Assembly: GCF_000143535.2 (NCBI RefSeq)
Contig: NC_037322.1
Span: 1,674,001-1,738,000 of the forward strand
Reading direction: 5' to 3'
From: Botrytis cinerea B05.10
Lineage: Eukaryota; Ascomycota; Leotiomycetes; Helotiales; Sclerotiniaceae
DNA length: 64,000 nt
A program made the translations under genes and the position numbers. Under the pieces are notes generated by a model. That model searched no databases. It saw only the letters and a list, made by a program, of their open reading frames with translations, and was not told the DNA's origin. Every line of letters begins with the position of its first letter. The stretch's first letter is position 1. Below, piece by piece: positions 36,048 through 47,617 of the stretch.

Positions 36048-38069
36048 TAGAGTCGTGGTAGCGAAAGAGATGAATGAGCGAGGGAATTGTGGTAGGTGAA
36101 GAGGATAGAAGGAACACTTTCAAATCTCTCTACTTCGCTCTCTTACATCTCCTTTATCTCAAGATTCCAAAGTTCCAATACTCCAATAGATTAGATTACA
36201 TTAGACAACAATAATAATAATAACAATAACAACAATAACAACACACCAGCCTGCTTTTACCTCCTTTCTTTACTATCCCAAAAACCTCTTGCCATCTTGA
36301 TATCCCCGATAAACTACTCTCATACCACCGAATCTCTATTCTACGAAAGTTAGCATATATACACATAATCCGTCTCAAATTGATAGATCCTAGCTTCCTT
36401 CAGAAAATCTAAACCGCACACGAGTAAACCTCCATCACTTTCAGCAGAACAGAAGTAACATCCGCAATCACCAACCAATCCACGAAATTCGAGAAAAGAA
36501 AAGAAAAAAAAAGAAAAAAAAAAAAAAAAAAAAAAAAATCAAATACATTCTTGCCAAAAAGACACAAAGATCTCAGAAGATGAGAGAGAGGAAGCAGAAG
36601 CAGAAGCAGAGGGGTAACAGGACCGGACACGAGGATGCAAAATCTCCCCCCCCCCCAAAAAAAACGCGTCCGAAATTAGATAATATGACGGCAAGTTACT
36701 CTCTCTCATGTCCTAAAATCCACACGTGTTTTGATCTCACGCCCCTTCGATTCTATCGGAGATTCCACGATGGGAAGGTAGATTCTATAATGAAATCGGT
36801 AGTGTGATTAGATCAAGAATCTGAAAAATGAAAATATTGTAAAATTTTCCATGGAATTCATGATGGATTCTAGCCTTTTTTTTTTTTTTTTTTTTTTTTT
36901 ATAAAAAAAAAAAAAAACAAAAAAACAAAAGAGCTAGAATGTATTGCAGAATCTAAAGAGGCATGAGAATAATTTGCCGAATAAGATATCATCAACCCCC
37001 CGCCCCCCCTTCCAAAAAAACCTCAACACAACACAACACGCACTCACCATCCACCCCCACCCCCACCCACCTCCTTCCACACCACACCACACCAACCCAT
37101 TCCACATCTAGATCTTTCCCTACACAATAAACCCATCTAATAATCTCTCTCCCCCCTTTTGATGTTGATGTTGATTTTGATTTTCTCTCTAGAGATATGA
37201 TCTAAGAATCCTTATTAATACAACAAGCGAGATCGCACTAACCATCCTCTCTATTATGCATATATATCCCTTAATAAGCTTGCTTCTCGTGCGCGAATTT
37301 TCTATCCCTATTTGTATCCCCGTCGCCCCTTCGCTTAAGCACCTCCTCGAAAATAAAACACTGTATTTACCTTACTCACTTTATATAAATGGATAGAGAG
37401 AATCACTCAATATTCTATAGAATATCAAATTATTGATACATCTATTTATCTATTCATTTATTTATTTATTTATACATCTATTAATTTATTCATCCATCCA
37501 CACATCCACTCCATCTCCTAACTTTACATTATCATTTAATATATTTAAAATTAATAAGCACATAAGATCATTCTCTACTAACACACTAATACTACAATCA
37601 CAAACCAAACCCAATCCACAAAAACCTAGTAATCCACCTAAAGATAAAACACAATCAGAGTGAAGTATTCATATATTATATATTTATCCACTATCAAACT
37701 ATCCATCTAAGAACCTGCTTGATCCTATATCTACTACTCTAACCCTTCGTTCAGTCATTCATTAGTATATGCTTTAGCCAGATATGCATTGTATCATATG
37801 ACTATTTAGTATCCGGCTCACTAGAGTGATATCATGTAGATAGACACTCGAGATACTTAATGCTCGTCCCTAACGCAAATGCGTCATCTCACCAATCAAA
37901 CTCCGCACCCAAGGTATCAAGACAAAGGAAAAAATCGTAGATAAAGCCTCCGCCCCTGAGAAAATAGGACAAAAAGAGAAGAGAAGATAGCGTTTCATCA
38001 TCAGTAAGTTTCCCCAAAATACGAACGAAGCTCGAAAACCAATCGGGAAAGCCAAGTCGAAAACAGCAA
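36048..38069. other. Two-kilobase intergenic region rich in simple repeats
   Basis: Region between the convergent family member 3 and the sterol glucosyltransferase gene. It contains AAT/AAC runs near 36210-36242, a poly-A stretch at 36491-36538, a C-run/A-run near 36648-36664, the T/A fold-back at 36867-36940, C-rich blocks near 36996-37075 and an ATTT-type run near 37440-37490. Open frames here simply follow these repeats. No gene is supported. Confidence 0.55.
36867..36940. repeat. T-run/A-run fold-back (inverted repeat)
   Basis: ATTCTAGC at 36867-36874 and its exact complement GCTAGAAT at 36933-36940 flank 25 T residues (36876-36900) followed by about 15 A residues and further A-rich sequence. 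Transcribed or single-stranded DNA here could fold into a long hairpin. No protein or target-site signature of a known transposon is visible. Confidence 0.6.
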
Positions 38070-41000
38070 TCAAGCAATCAATTGCGGTATATCCTTTCCC
38101 TCCGGTTTCGCACTTCCCTCTTCAACCACAACCTGTCTCTCGTCATGTCCTGTTTCCGGATGAACCTCTCCCTCTCCCTCGTTGTTTCCCTCAACCCCCT
38201 GTTGTCTCCTAATTTTATCATCCTCCAATTCCGCCGCAACTCCTTTCCTAGGCCTTTCCGCCTTCTCCAATTCCTTCCTTTGTTTCTTAAAAACCGCCTT
38301 AACACCTCCTTTATCCCCTCTCTTCTTCGCCTGTACCGCTTTCTCCGCAGCTCCGACCCCCTCAAACGCTCCATTTGAACGCCACGTCCTACGTTCCCGC
38401 ATAACCTTCAATTTCCCCTTCAATCCCAATCCACCGTCGCGTTTTTTCTCATCCATCAATTTCCATACTTCTAGTATGACATTCCATCCATGCGTAACTC
38501 TATCTTCAACCCCCTTTCTCTCTTTTGAATCTCTATTAAGTTGGTAGATATCTCGTTGCCCCTGGAGCATTCTCGCTTTTCGTATAAAAGCAGTGGGTTG
38601 TTTGTTCTTCACCATTTCTTTATGGACACCTTTTAATGTATATCCGAAAGGTCCAACAATGGCGCTAATATCCTTCAACACGAAACCCGTAAGACCCATT
38701 CCTACACCCTTTACGAAACCCAACGCGCCGTGATCTCGAGCTCCAGTGTATGGTTGCACTACCAATCCAGTAACGCCATCATAGATACCAAAGATAAATT
38801 CTTCTCCAGCAGCCTTTAATCCACTTTTCATACCCGTGATTCTCGTCGGTCTTCTTACGGTAGTGTCTCCATATAAACGAGGGGCATTGTGAAAACCTTG
38901 AGCGAGGGCAAGTGCTAGATCCATGGGTGCACGAGCTACTGCTTCCGCCGTTTCACCAAAACCGTGCCCAATATCTTTAACCACTGCTTCGGCTTCATTA
39001 TTTATGGGGTCAGAAGAGAGCATGGATTGATTATCGATGTTTTTGGTTTGCGAATTTTGTTGTTCTTCTCGATTAGCTTGACTGTGTTGCCGAGTCGGTT
39101 CACCACTTGTAGTATGATTTGCCATACCAGCATCACATGGAGAATTCGCGGCGGCCTCAGGGTTGGTATCGTGTGTTTCTGTTGCCGAATTTATATTTTT
39201 GATTTCCTTCGATGGACCACTGTTCTCGTCTTGACGACTCTCTTCTTGTATCGTTTGATTGTTAAGCGTAGAGGCATTCGAGTTATCGGCATGCTCTTGA
39301 GAATCAGGTTTCTTTTCAACAAGAGTAGTTCCACTTTCACTTTTCCGTGTATCTTCCGATTTCCTCTTCTTCTTCTCTTCATGCACACTTCTTCTCTTGA
39401 TAGTCTTTCTGACCTTAAAGGGTATACTACCTACACCAGCAGCAATTCCCGTGACAGTACCTGTAACAGCTGTTGTAACACCGCTGATAGGTTCACCTGG
39501 TCCTTCGAAATCATTCCATTCGTGATGTCTGATGAGTCTCAACTGTTTCCAGGTGATTTTCTTCCTTTCCACTAACAACTCAGCAGCCAATGCGCTCAAT
39601 CGCAAATTCGTCCCTTTCATGGTCCAAACCGCCACTCGATCTTCCAGAATTGAACAGCGCATAGAATGTTCGCCTCGGAGCTTAAGACTTCGATGGAATG
39701 ATTTTACTGCATTCTGTGCACCATCACCTTCAGCTTCAATATCCTTCGCGATCTTCTCTACCGCTTCTCTAGCTTTGTCTGTCAAACACTGCTTGATACC
39801 TTCTGCTAATTTATCAGCTGTCAATTCCTTGTAGGGAACAGGGTCCGCCCCAGCTCCCGAGGTACCAATCATAGACCCCCAGAACTGTTGATCACCGAAA
39901 AATGGAACAATCATTGTGGGCTTTCCACATTTAAGACCTATCGCAGTTGTTCCAGCACCGCCATGATGCACTACCGCCTTGACTTTGGGAAAGAGCCAAT
40001 CATGCGGTGTATTTTCGAGCATGAACACATTATCTGGTGTATTCTCACCACCAAGGCCACCCCATCCTTTTGAAACCAATGCTCTTACACCAGCTTTCTT
40101 CACAGCTTCAAAGATCATCTCAGTAAATCTGTCAGGGTCATCAACAACAATAGAACCAAATCCGATATAAACTGGTGGCTCTCCATCATCAAGAAATTTG
40201 ACAAGATCGTCCGGTGGCGTGAATGTATCTGCTAGATCGAGGAAAACAAAACCAGCAATGTCAATTTCTGGTCCCCAATCTTTGGGTTTGGGCACGAGGC
40301 CTGGCGACCACAGGTACGTATATGGAACTTTGAGACGGTAAAGTTGACCTGGAGCCCACAAGGTTGACACCGGTTCTAGACCTAGGGTTTTTACTCTGAA
40401 ATTATTGACGAGATCACCTAGTCCTTGCCAGGTCATCATTTCCACCAACGGATAGGACATAAAGTTTGTATAACCTGGATCGACGTTTGTTTTCTTAATA
40501 TTGGCCAAAGGATGTGGAAATGATTGCGTTGGGGTATATGGAAATGTGAACATGAGGTGAAGAGGAACGCCGAGTCGTTCTGCGCAATGAATGTGTGCAA
40601 AACATGGAGGGTTTGCAATAATAGCATCTGCAACGAATGGCTCCTTATCTCCCATCATTTTGAGATTTGTGACATCCTTTTCCTCGTCCGTTGCATTGAT
40701 GCATGCTCGCCAGAAACCTTCAAACATTTCAGCCATTTGCTCTCTTCGTCTCCCTACTTCTCCTTTCTTTAGAGTTTCCATTGTCGGTATCATTCCTGGG
40801 TTTTTGACCATAAATGCCATAAGCTCTGCAGGGTCCCCTCCAACCGAGAAAAATTCCAGCCCAGAATCCTTCTGCACGAAATCTCTGAAGGCGGGATGTG
40901 TTGCTATTCGTACTCTGTGTCCATACTCCTTCAGACTCTTTCCCAGCTTTAAAAATGGTTGAATATCGCCACGACTACCAATAACCATCACAACAATATT

Positions 41001-41702
41001 CAACCTCGGTCTGGGTATATTTGAAGTAACTACTTCTTCCGCTGAAGGTCGTGAGAGTTTTCCTCGTTGACGTCGGGCAAGATTGGCTTCTGGTGTTTCG
41101 CCCGTCATGTCATCATGCTCTACCTTGCTGAAGAAAGTGGCGCCCAATGCCTTTGCGAGATATCCTCGATTGTTTGTCTCATTGAAGCTGATATTTAATC
41201 GTCCATCTCTCTTCGATACCCTTCCCCTGGTGCTGTAATCATCATTTCCAACCTGGAATTTATTATATTGTTTCCTGCCACCCGTATCGACCACATTCTT
41301 CTTTCCTGGTACGTAGTTCCTTTTCTTCTTTTCCGCTGGAGCATCTTCCTCGTCCTCACTGCTACTGCTGCTGCTACTGCTTGTCGATCCATCATCTTTG
41401 TAATCGGGGCCTCTACTCCAAATTGCTTCATTCAACAATGACGTATTTGTTTCTCCTCTCTTGTAAGCTGGTGCCAGCAGAGATGATTTCGTGGTTGCTC
41501 GCGGTCTTTCGGTTTGCCATACTTTCGTAGGTGCAAGGTCAGGTCGTTTTTCCTCTTCTTGTTGGACGTTATGTGTAATATCCGCAGCCGGAAGATCTGT
41601 TTTCGTGGCGGACAATGATCTCGATTGCAACGGAATCTGTGCAGGCCCATCTGCCAATGTCGGTCCACTATTAGCAGCCGTTTCTGCCGGTGCTCCTGAC
41701 AT
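38070..41702 (-). CDS. Sterol 3-beta-glucosyltransferase-like protein with VPS13-like C-terminal region
   Basis: UDP-sugar-dependent glycosyltransferase, probably transferring glucose to sterol. One exon, 1210 aa. A disordered acidic/serine-rich N-terminus (about 1-230) precedes the GT28 N-terminal domain (NIVVMVIGSRGDIQPFLKLG, about 235-375). The C-terminal nucleotide-sugar site follows (PPVYIGFGSIV near 510, then ENTPHDWLFPKVKAVVHHGG with GAGTT near 582, then PFFGDQQFWG). The GRAM and PH domains that target yeast Atg26 to membranes are not seen. After a charged linker, residues about 910-1035 contain glycine-rich repeats (GFGETAEAVARAPMD, GVTGLVVQPYTGARDHGALG, GFVKGVGMGLTGFV) that resemble the C-terminal region of VPS13/ATG2-type lipid-transfer proteins. 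The tail is Lys/Glu-rich. The transferase domain is well supported; the lipid-transfer resemblance is inference. Confidence 0.88.
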   Translation of the reverse strand: MSGAPAETAANSGPTLADGPAQIPLQSRSLSATKTDLPAADITHNVQQEEEKRPDLAPTKVWQTERPRATTKSSLLAPAYKRGETNTSLLNEAIWSRGPDYKDDGSTSSSSSSSSEDEEDAPAEKKKRNYVPGKKNVVDTGGRKQYNKFQVGNDDYSTRGRVSKRDGRLNISFNETNNRGYLAKALGATFFSKVEHDDMTGETPEANLARRQRGKLSRPSAEEVVTSNIPRPRLNIVVMVIGSRGDIQPFLKLGKSLKEYGHRVRIATHPAFRDFVQKDSGLEFFSVGGDPAELMAFMVKNPGMIPTMETLKKGEVGRRREQMAEMFEGFWRACINATDEEKDVTNLKMMGDKEPFVADAIIANPPCFAHIHCAERLGVPLHLMFTFPYTPTQSFPHPLANIKKTNVDPGYTNFMSYPLVEMMTWQGLGDLVNNFRVKTLGLEPVSTLWAPGQLYRLKVPYTYLWSPGLVPKPKDWGPEIDIAGFVFLDLADTFTPPDDLVKFLDDGEPPVYIGFGSIVVDDPDRFTEMIFEAVKKAGVRALVSKGWGGLGGENTPDNVFMLENTPHDWLFPKVKAVVHHGGAGTTAIGLKCGKPTMIVPFFGDQQFWGSMIGTSGAGADPVPYKELTADKLAEGIKQCLTDKAREAVEKIAKDIEAEGDGAQNAVKSFHRSLKLRGEHSMRCSILEDRVAVWTMKGTNLRLSALAAELLVERKKITWKQLRLIRHHEWNDFEGPGEPISGVTTAVTGTVTGIAAGVGSIPFKVRKTIKRRSVHEEKKKRKSEDTRKSESGTTLVEKKPDSQEHADNSNASTLNNQTIQEESRQDENSGPSKEIKNINSATETHDTNPEAAANSPCDAGMANHTTSGEPTRQHSQANREEQQNSQTKNIDNQSMLSSDPINNEAEAVVKDIGHGFGETAEAVARAPMDLALALAQGFHNAPRLYGDTTVRRPTRITGMKSGLKAAGEEFIFGIYDGVTGLVVQPYTGARDHGALGFVKGVGMGLTGFVLKDISAIVGPFGYTLKGVHKEMVKNKQPTAFIRKARMLQGQRDIYQLNRDSKERKGVEDRVTHGWNVILEVWKLMDEKKRDGGLGLKGKLKVMRERRTWRSNGAFEGVGAAEKAVQAKKRGDKGGVKAVFKKQRKELEKAERPRKGVAAELEDDKIRRQQGVEGNNEGEGEVHPETGHDERQVVVEEGSAKPEGKDIPQLIA

Positions 41703-42903
41703 TATATTATGTATTAAGTATTAGAAACACGAAAGAATGTGTGGTAATGATGGACGAAATAGAAACTCCTCGCCGGATTCAAATTGCCATTGACAAACAA
41801 AATTGTCAATAGCACAGAAAAAAGTAAAACGGTATCAAGGAAGAAGTGACGGGACTCTAGAAATGAGATGTGTAACTGCAGTATCCAATCGTATATCAGT
41901 AGCAAGTAAAACACCTTCTTTATTCCGACATCAACTCAGAAAATTCCGTAGAGACAGTTGAAGAGGAATTGGGAGTAAATGGTCCGCGCTTGGATTTGGA
42001 ATCTCTTCCCTGATAAAGCTTACCTTGGCTCACCTTGGTTTACCTCTACTGACTTATATTTCAATGCCGGATCCAAAACAAGTTAGATCTCGACACACAA
42101 GTTCCAGAAGTAGTATCGTACAGGAGGTTATGATCCGTGGTGTGGCCTGTTAACCTCAAGAGCCAGGTCCCTCAGGTTCCTCGGCGTAGAAAGAGATAGA
42201 AAAAGATGTATGTCATCGTCATCGTTATTAATTTCTCTCCTCACCACAATTTAAGATCTGCACTAAGCCATTTTCGGAATCAGCCACAACCTTGATTTGA
42301 CCCCTTGTCCCGGAGAATGTCCCGGGATGGTATGGTACTTTGAACGAACACGCTTTCTCGTCCGTAAGGAACGTCATGTTGATTCATCTACCGGCCTTTA
42401 AGGTTGCAGCGATGAATCCAATCCAATAGTGATGGGAGATCTAGAACGCTTTGGAACATTTTCATTTTGTTCCTTTATATCCTCAAAGACATAGGCCGTG
42501 TTCTATTGCAGAGAAGGCAATGTTACATTATACTTATTAGTAACCTACAGTTCTAAGACTTCTAGTACAGCGTCGGTAGATACTCTCAAGTCGTGACTCT
42601 ATATATTTATTTTCATTCTCTTCGCTAGCTACCTAGGTATATATTAATACCTAAAAAAAAAGCACATGCGCGCACACACGCTCACACGCACTTCTTCCCG
42701 TCCTACAATAAACCATAATCATCTAGCATTACTCACCCTCGGATGCATACGGTTGTCCGTTAGATAATAAGTTTACTGCTTCATAGTGCCAAAATCCTCC
42801 CACGTCAAATCCCGATGTCAACATTGTTTGCCATGAACGCAAAACACATTAAAGCGCCCCTAATACGGCACCCTTGAATCCCATAAATCCCATAAATCCC
42901 ATC
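41703..42903. other. Intergenic, promoter side of the glucosyltransferase gene
   Basis: About 1.2 kb holding the glucosyltransferase promoter and the 3' end of the next reverse-strand gene. It includes a TACCTAGGTA palindrome at 42630-42639, a CA/CG-rich patch near 42662-42690, and a triplicated CCCATAAAT-like unit just before 42903. No gene is seen. Confidence 0.45.
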
Positions 42904-45294
42904 TTACTCATCATCCTCTAACCTTCCTTCATCGCTTCGAGTCTGCCAATTCCTCATCTCAGCATTACGAGCTCTAACACCATCAATCCAACTCTGTTCA
43001 TCATCACCATTTTCTCTCCCACCATAAAGACCTCGAAAACCATCATCTGACATACCTGCTGGCGAACCTGACCTCTGTCTGGCCCGTCTCGCATCAGTCA
43101 CATACATCCATCTTTGGCTAGAATCTTGATAGAAAGGGTCGCTTGGTCGAGCTGGAGTTGATGCTCCATGTTCGGAAAGAATGCTTCCCAATCGACCCAT
43201 GGATCTAGTTGTGGGTGCAGTGTAAGATGGATGGTATCGAGATTGATGTCGAGCTTCGGGTAAATGGGCTGGCGTCTGAGGTTGAGATTCTGCAGGAAGA
43301 GAATCATTGTACACTGAGTATCCTCTGGATGGAGTATATGTTCGGGGACCTGCATCGCTGTCTCTTCTTGGAGTTGGCCGTGGTCGCATGCGACGTCGAC
43401 GCGGCGATGGAGAAGGTGAAGGAGGTTGAGAATTGCGTGGAGGTGAGCGGGAATTGGGACTCGAAAACAAGCGTGCAGCAGCTCTGACAATAGGATTAAA
43501 TCGTCGACGCCCAACGGACTATTGCGCGAGGAAAGTCAGAAGAAGTAAAAGTAAGAACCTAAGCAAACTTACAGGCGGGCTTGATGTTTGTATCTCATCA
43601 TACTCTCGGCTTAGTTGACTAATCACGGAGCTTGAGATAGAAACATTCCTTGAAGGACTTCCCGAAGGGCCACCAGACGAACTTCTAATGATGCTGGCGG
43701 TTGAAGCTTTACTTTGATATGCATCCGATGGAGAACTTGGGAGTGATGCTGTTCTTGAGACTGACCTGGAGACAGTTGAGAATGGTGGAGGTAAATGCAA
43801 TTCTTGGGAACGATTGACGGAAATGATAGTCGATATTATTGATTGTTCTGCAATTGAAACAAGACTGTGGGGGTCCATTTCTTCATCGCGAATGGGCTCA
43901 TAAGTATTTGTCTCACTTTCAATCTCTCGTGATTGTATTAATACTTCTCGGTCTGACGCAGGACGCTCTTGACTATGTACGGAACTTGCAAATGAAGGTA
44001 TTCGGGAACTCTGTAAAGAACTTCCACGCAATTCTTGACGAAGATTGAGGCTTTCCGATGGCCGTGGTCGACTATCAGTTGTAGATGAAGATAGTGCCCT
44101 CTCTTGTTCGTAAGCGACACTAGATCTTTCCGAGTCATCAAATGAAAAGCTGTTCGTTTGGTGCCTCAACGTGCGAGGTTGACGTGCAGATTGAATATGA
44201 GGGCTAGGTCCAGGGCGTCGAGCCGGCTGCGCAAACAGGAAACCTGGAGTATTGTGCGTAGCTATGCGAGACACAACTCTAGGGGTCAAACTAGCTGTAG
44301 TCTACAAATTAAAGAATTAATAATTACTCCCAGAAAGACATCAAAGCAATCGATAAAATTCGATAGTGAAGGTTATACTCACATGCCGCTCTGGTGAGCT
44401 TGATGCATTCTGTGCCAAGAACAAAGGTGAGCGTGGTAGTCTTGTACGAGCTTGTAGCCTCTGTGCTGCTGGTGGTTGAATGTGAGGGGTCGTCGAAGCA
44501 TCCTCTGGCTCTAAGAGATATTAGTGATTTTGCTATATTTTGATTAAACCAATGATTTAAAGATTGTTCAGCATTCAAAGTTTTAGCAGAATGATGCTAG
44601 TTATCCTGTAGAGTATAATCTTACCAAAAGGTGAAGATCCTCGACTTTGATCACTTTCCTGCTGACTAGGGCTTTCGACAAATCCACCGTAATCGAAGTT
44701 ATCCTTGAAAGGGGAAGAAAGCCACCTGATACCAGAGTTCTCGAAAGATTCATCACCCACTTCAAGCTCCACCGACTCTTGGCTACTTTGAGTCTCCTGC
44801 ATCGCAAATATCTTTCCACGCCTTGCATTTAGCCACTCTTCGAATGTCTCCGACTTTCTGACATTGTGTATCTCGGGAAGCTCTGCTTCCAACGAAGAGC
44901 CATCCACAAATTGGTTGTTTGTGATTGTACCATCAGAAGAGCGGGGTGATGGGTTTTCCCATTCAGAGGTGTCAGAGTCCTGAGCATGAGCAGGCATTTG
45001 TAAAACACATTCCAATGGAAGAGGGGATGCAAGTCTTGGGATAGTATCGCTTTGACCCGGTCCCTGATTCGTTTGATTTGTGAGATGACTTCCATCGGTG
45101 CTTGCTACAGCATCAGCAGATGGGCCATGGATTCTGCTTCTGTGACTGATGGATCTAATTGGTAGAATAATTTGATGTTTGAAAGGCATGGCTCGTGGAT
45201 TTAGCTGCAACTTGGTCCGGCGTTTTGTGCGTCTGTCGTAGTCCTTGATATCACCTAAACCAATGGTTATGAGGGATGGGGGTAGCCGGATCAT
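42904..45294 (-). CDS. Unrecognised Ser/Pro/Arg-rich disordered protein
   Basis: I do not recognise this protein. Four reverse-strand exons, 45294-44625, 44510-44383, 44301-43573 and 43518-42904, join in phase to 713 aa. Frame continuity over three introns with good donors (GTAAGA, GTGAGT, GTAAGT) supports a real gene. The sequence is mostly low-complexity and probably disordered. Denser segments are ETFEEWLNARRGKIFAMQE and WLSSPFKDNFDYGGFVESP in exon 1, a basic FNPIVRAAARLF with a PRRRRMRPRPTPRRD run at the start of exon 4, and a charged end (DEQSWIDGVRARNAEMRNW). There is no signal peptide, membrane helix or catalytic motif. The start is uncertain: the first ATG is used, but MPFKHQ 35 codons later is an alternative. 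Confidence 0.68.
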
Positions 45295-46091
45295 AGCTAT
45301 CTTGAAGACTAGGCATGAACTTGAGAAGGAAACAAGATTGGCGTGCTGTGCAGTCTTGATGAGAAGTCATTGCGGAGAGAGATTGTCAAGGTGGTCCACC
45401 CGAAGAGGATCCACCGGAAGAGGAAAGAACAATACACCCATCGTGAAAGGAAGGATAAGATGGACCATCTTTGGATCTCTCGAAGCATTCTTTGACGAGA
45501 AGGAAAGAACAAACCAAAATCAAGCGATGCGCAATAACATGTTCCCATTGGTACCCCAATCCACTTAGATTTTGGGGTAATCATGTCGCACGTACAAGTT
45601 GCAAGCGAGTATAGATACTGACATGACATAGCCGCATAGAGACTTCGCTGAAGAATACAATTTCTACATGACTAACAGATGCATTCCCAAACCAGCTTCT
45701 TAAAAGAAAGAGGAATACAGTTTCTGATTCTTCGATATGAGGACCCGGGAGATTAATAGCTAACGGAGTTTTGAAGGCTTTTTTCTTTCTTCTTTCTATT
45801 AATAACCAACGTTCTCGAGTCTACATCAAACAAGCGTGGCCAACTCAGCGATAAAATGCTGGTTAGTGAGGTAGAGATATGGCGAGAGAGACATGGTGAA
45901 AGAAAGCATCATCGCACGGAAGAACGATACAGATAGTACAGGAGAAGCAATCCGTGGCAATTGAGGGGAATTTTTTCATAAAGACAAAGAAAGCATGTTC
46001 TTTCGTAAGTGCATTGCTGTGCCGGCACACTGGTCTGGTGGTAATTACTCGTCCCTAGCTAGTGACAATCAATGGTATGGAAGAAGTGGTT

Positions 46092-46130
<39 letters not shown>
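46092..46130. repeat. CTGTGC hexanucleotide microsatellite
   Basis: Six perfect head-to-tail copies of the hexamer and a partial seventh, visible by direct reading. Confidence 0.9.
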
Positions 46131-46963
46131 GGTATTCAACCTCGGGTGGCTTAAGGCGGCATTCATCATTCATTCAATGCACATGGCGCCGGCAACTCAC
46201 TGGCGGTCCCTTTTATGCGCGGAATGGCTTTGGACGGAGGCAATTGATGGGCGTATACTCACTCGTATGTGCATGTCGGCGGCACACCAGCACTGGATAT
46301 CAGATACCTAGTCATATACGTTCTATCAATACCGCAGAGTCACAAGTCACACCCATCTCTCGAGGAAGGGAACCCTACTGTGATGTCTCTGATTTGATTG
46401 ATGCATACATCCATCCCTAGTCTCTTCATAAGCCACACACACAAGATATACTGCACTATGCAATTACCACCTGGCACCTCCTAAAGTCTAAAGTCTCCAT
46501 CTATCAAGACAAAAGAACAAGGGAGCCGGCCAAATATAGCTTTTTCCCTAATGATGATCCATTCCCCTCAGCCTCTCCCTCCATCCACACATATCCATCT
46601 GTCCATGTGTCCACACGGCGGGCCTCTCTGCTCTGTCGACGTCTTTCCCTCGAACTCGACGCCCTTTGGCATATCTAACTTCGACCTTCGACCTTCGACC
46701 TTCGTCCTTCGTCCTTCGTTCCACTTTCCGCTCTCACCTACTCGCTCGCTACAGCAGCAGCAGTCATTTGGAATCAATGGAACACCGGAAGATCTTTCGA
46801 CCACTTCATTTCGTTTGTAATTAAATATTAGTCTTCAATATTCACATCTCAAGTCCCCATTTGGATGAAGATTGGATGTAATATAACCAATCAATCATTC
46901 TAATTTTCCGAATCTCAGCCGTCTCCAAAGCGTGAGTGAGTTCCATATCGCATGTACGTCGTA

Positions 46964-47003
46964 TGTCTGTCTGTCTGTCTGTCTGTCTCTGTCTCTGTCT
47001 CTG
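46964..47003. repeat. GTCT / GTCTCT microsatellite
   Basis: A tract of GTCT tetramers passing into GTCTCT hexamers, about 600 bp upstream of the kinase start codon. Confidence 0.9.
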
Positions 47004-47617
47004 TACATCACATCATATTTCTTCCTGTTATTGGGATTATAACGACTATTGTTTCCTCAGCACTCACTCGTACGCTCGCTACTCTTATTTCTCCGTTATG
47101 ATTTCTATCTTTGGACCACCCCAGTAAAATAAAACACCAAGAATTTGAAAACCAGACCTACATACCCGGACACGGTACATACCTACACCAAAGCCACAAT
47201 AGCGTACGCAGATCAAGCAGCATTTTGACTTGTCTGTCGTACGGATACATATCCATTCACTTCCAGATTCCAGGGAAGAAAAAAAAAAAGATCAGGACTA
47301 CCCAGGACTCACTCACATTCGATTCATTCGTTAATTATTCCTTTCTGCGTGGGGAATTGAATTACATTGCCTGTTGCATTTCTATTTCTTATTTCGCTCG
47401 CTCAACTCCTCTCACGTCCTGCCTCTCTTTCCATTTTCCATTTTCCATCTGCCATTTGCCATTTCAACCTACTCATACCATCCGCTAGAACAGCCAGGTC
47501 CGACCTTGATAAGATTAGCATTGGGATGATATAGTCTAGGATCAATTTCGCTGCTTGACGGCCATTTTACCACGCTACCGTTTGGTAAACTCCTCACAAC
47601 GACGAAATAGGGCCACT

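Larger units (their letters stand above)
45295..47617. promoter_or_regulatory. Long divergent intergenic region with microsatellites
   Basis: About 2.3 kb between the divergent unknown gene and the PDK1-type kinase gene. It carries six CTGTGC hexamers (46092-46130), TCGACCT/TCGTCCT heptamers (46681-46715) and a GTCT/GTCTCT tract (46964-47003). A CATTTTCCATTTTCCAT repeat lies near 47432. The region presumably includes a long 5' leader of the kinase gene. Open frames within it follow the repeats and are not supported. Confidence 0.5.

Noticed and set aside
37433..37663. Small forward frame in the 37.4 kb region
   Set aside because: Composed of ATTT-type microsatellite; no coding character.
37870..38073. 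Hydrophobic reverse frame after the glucosyltransferase stop
   Set aside because: No ATG start and no splice that would join it to the glucosyltransferase; considered chance.
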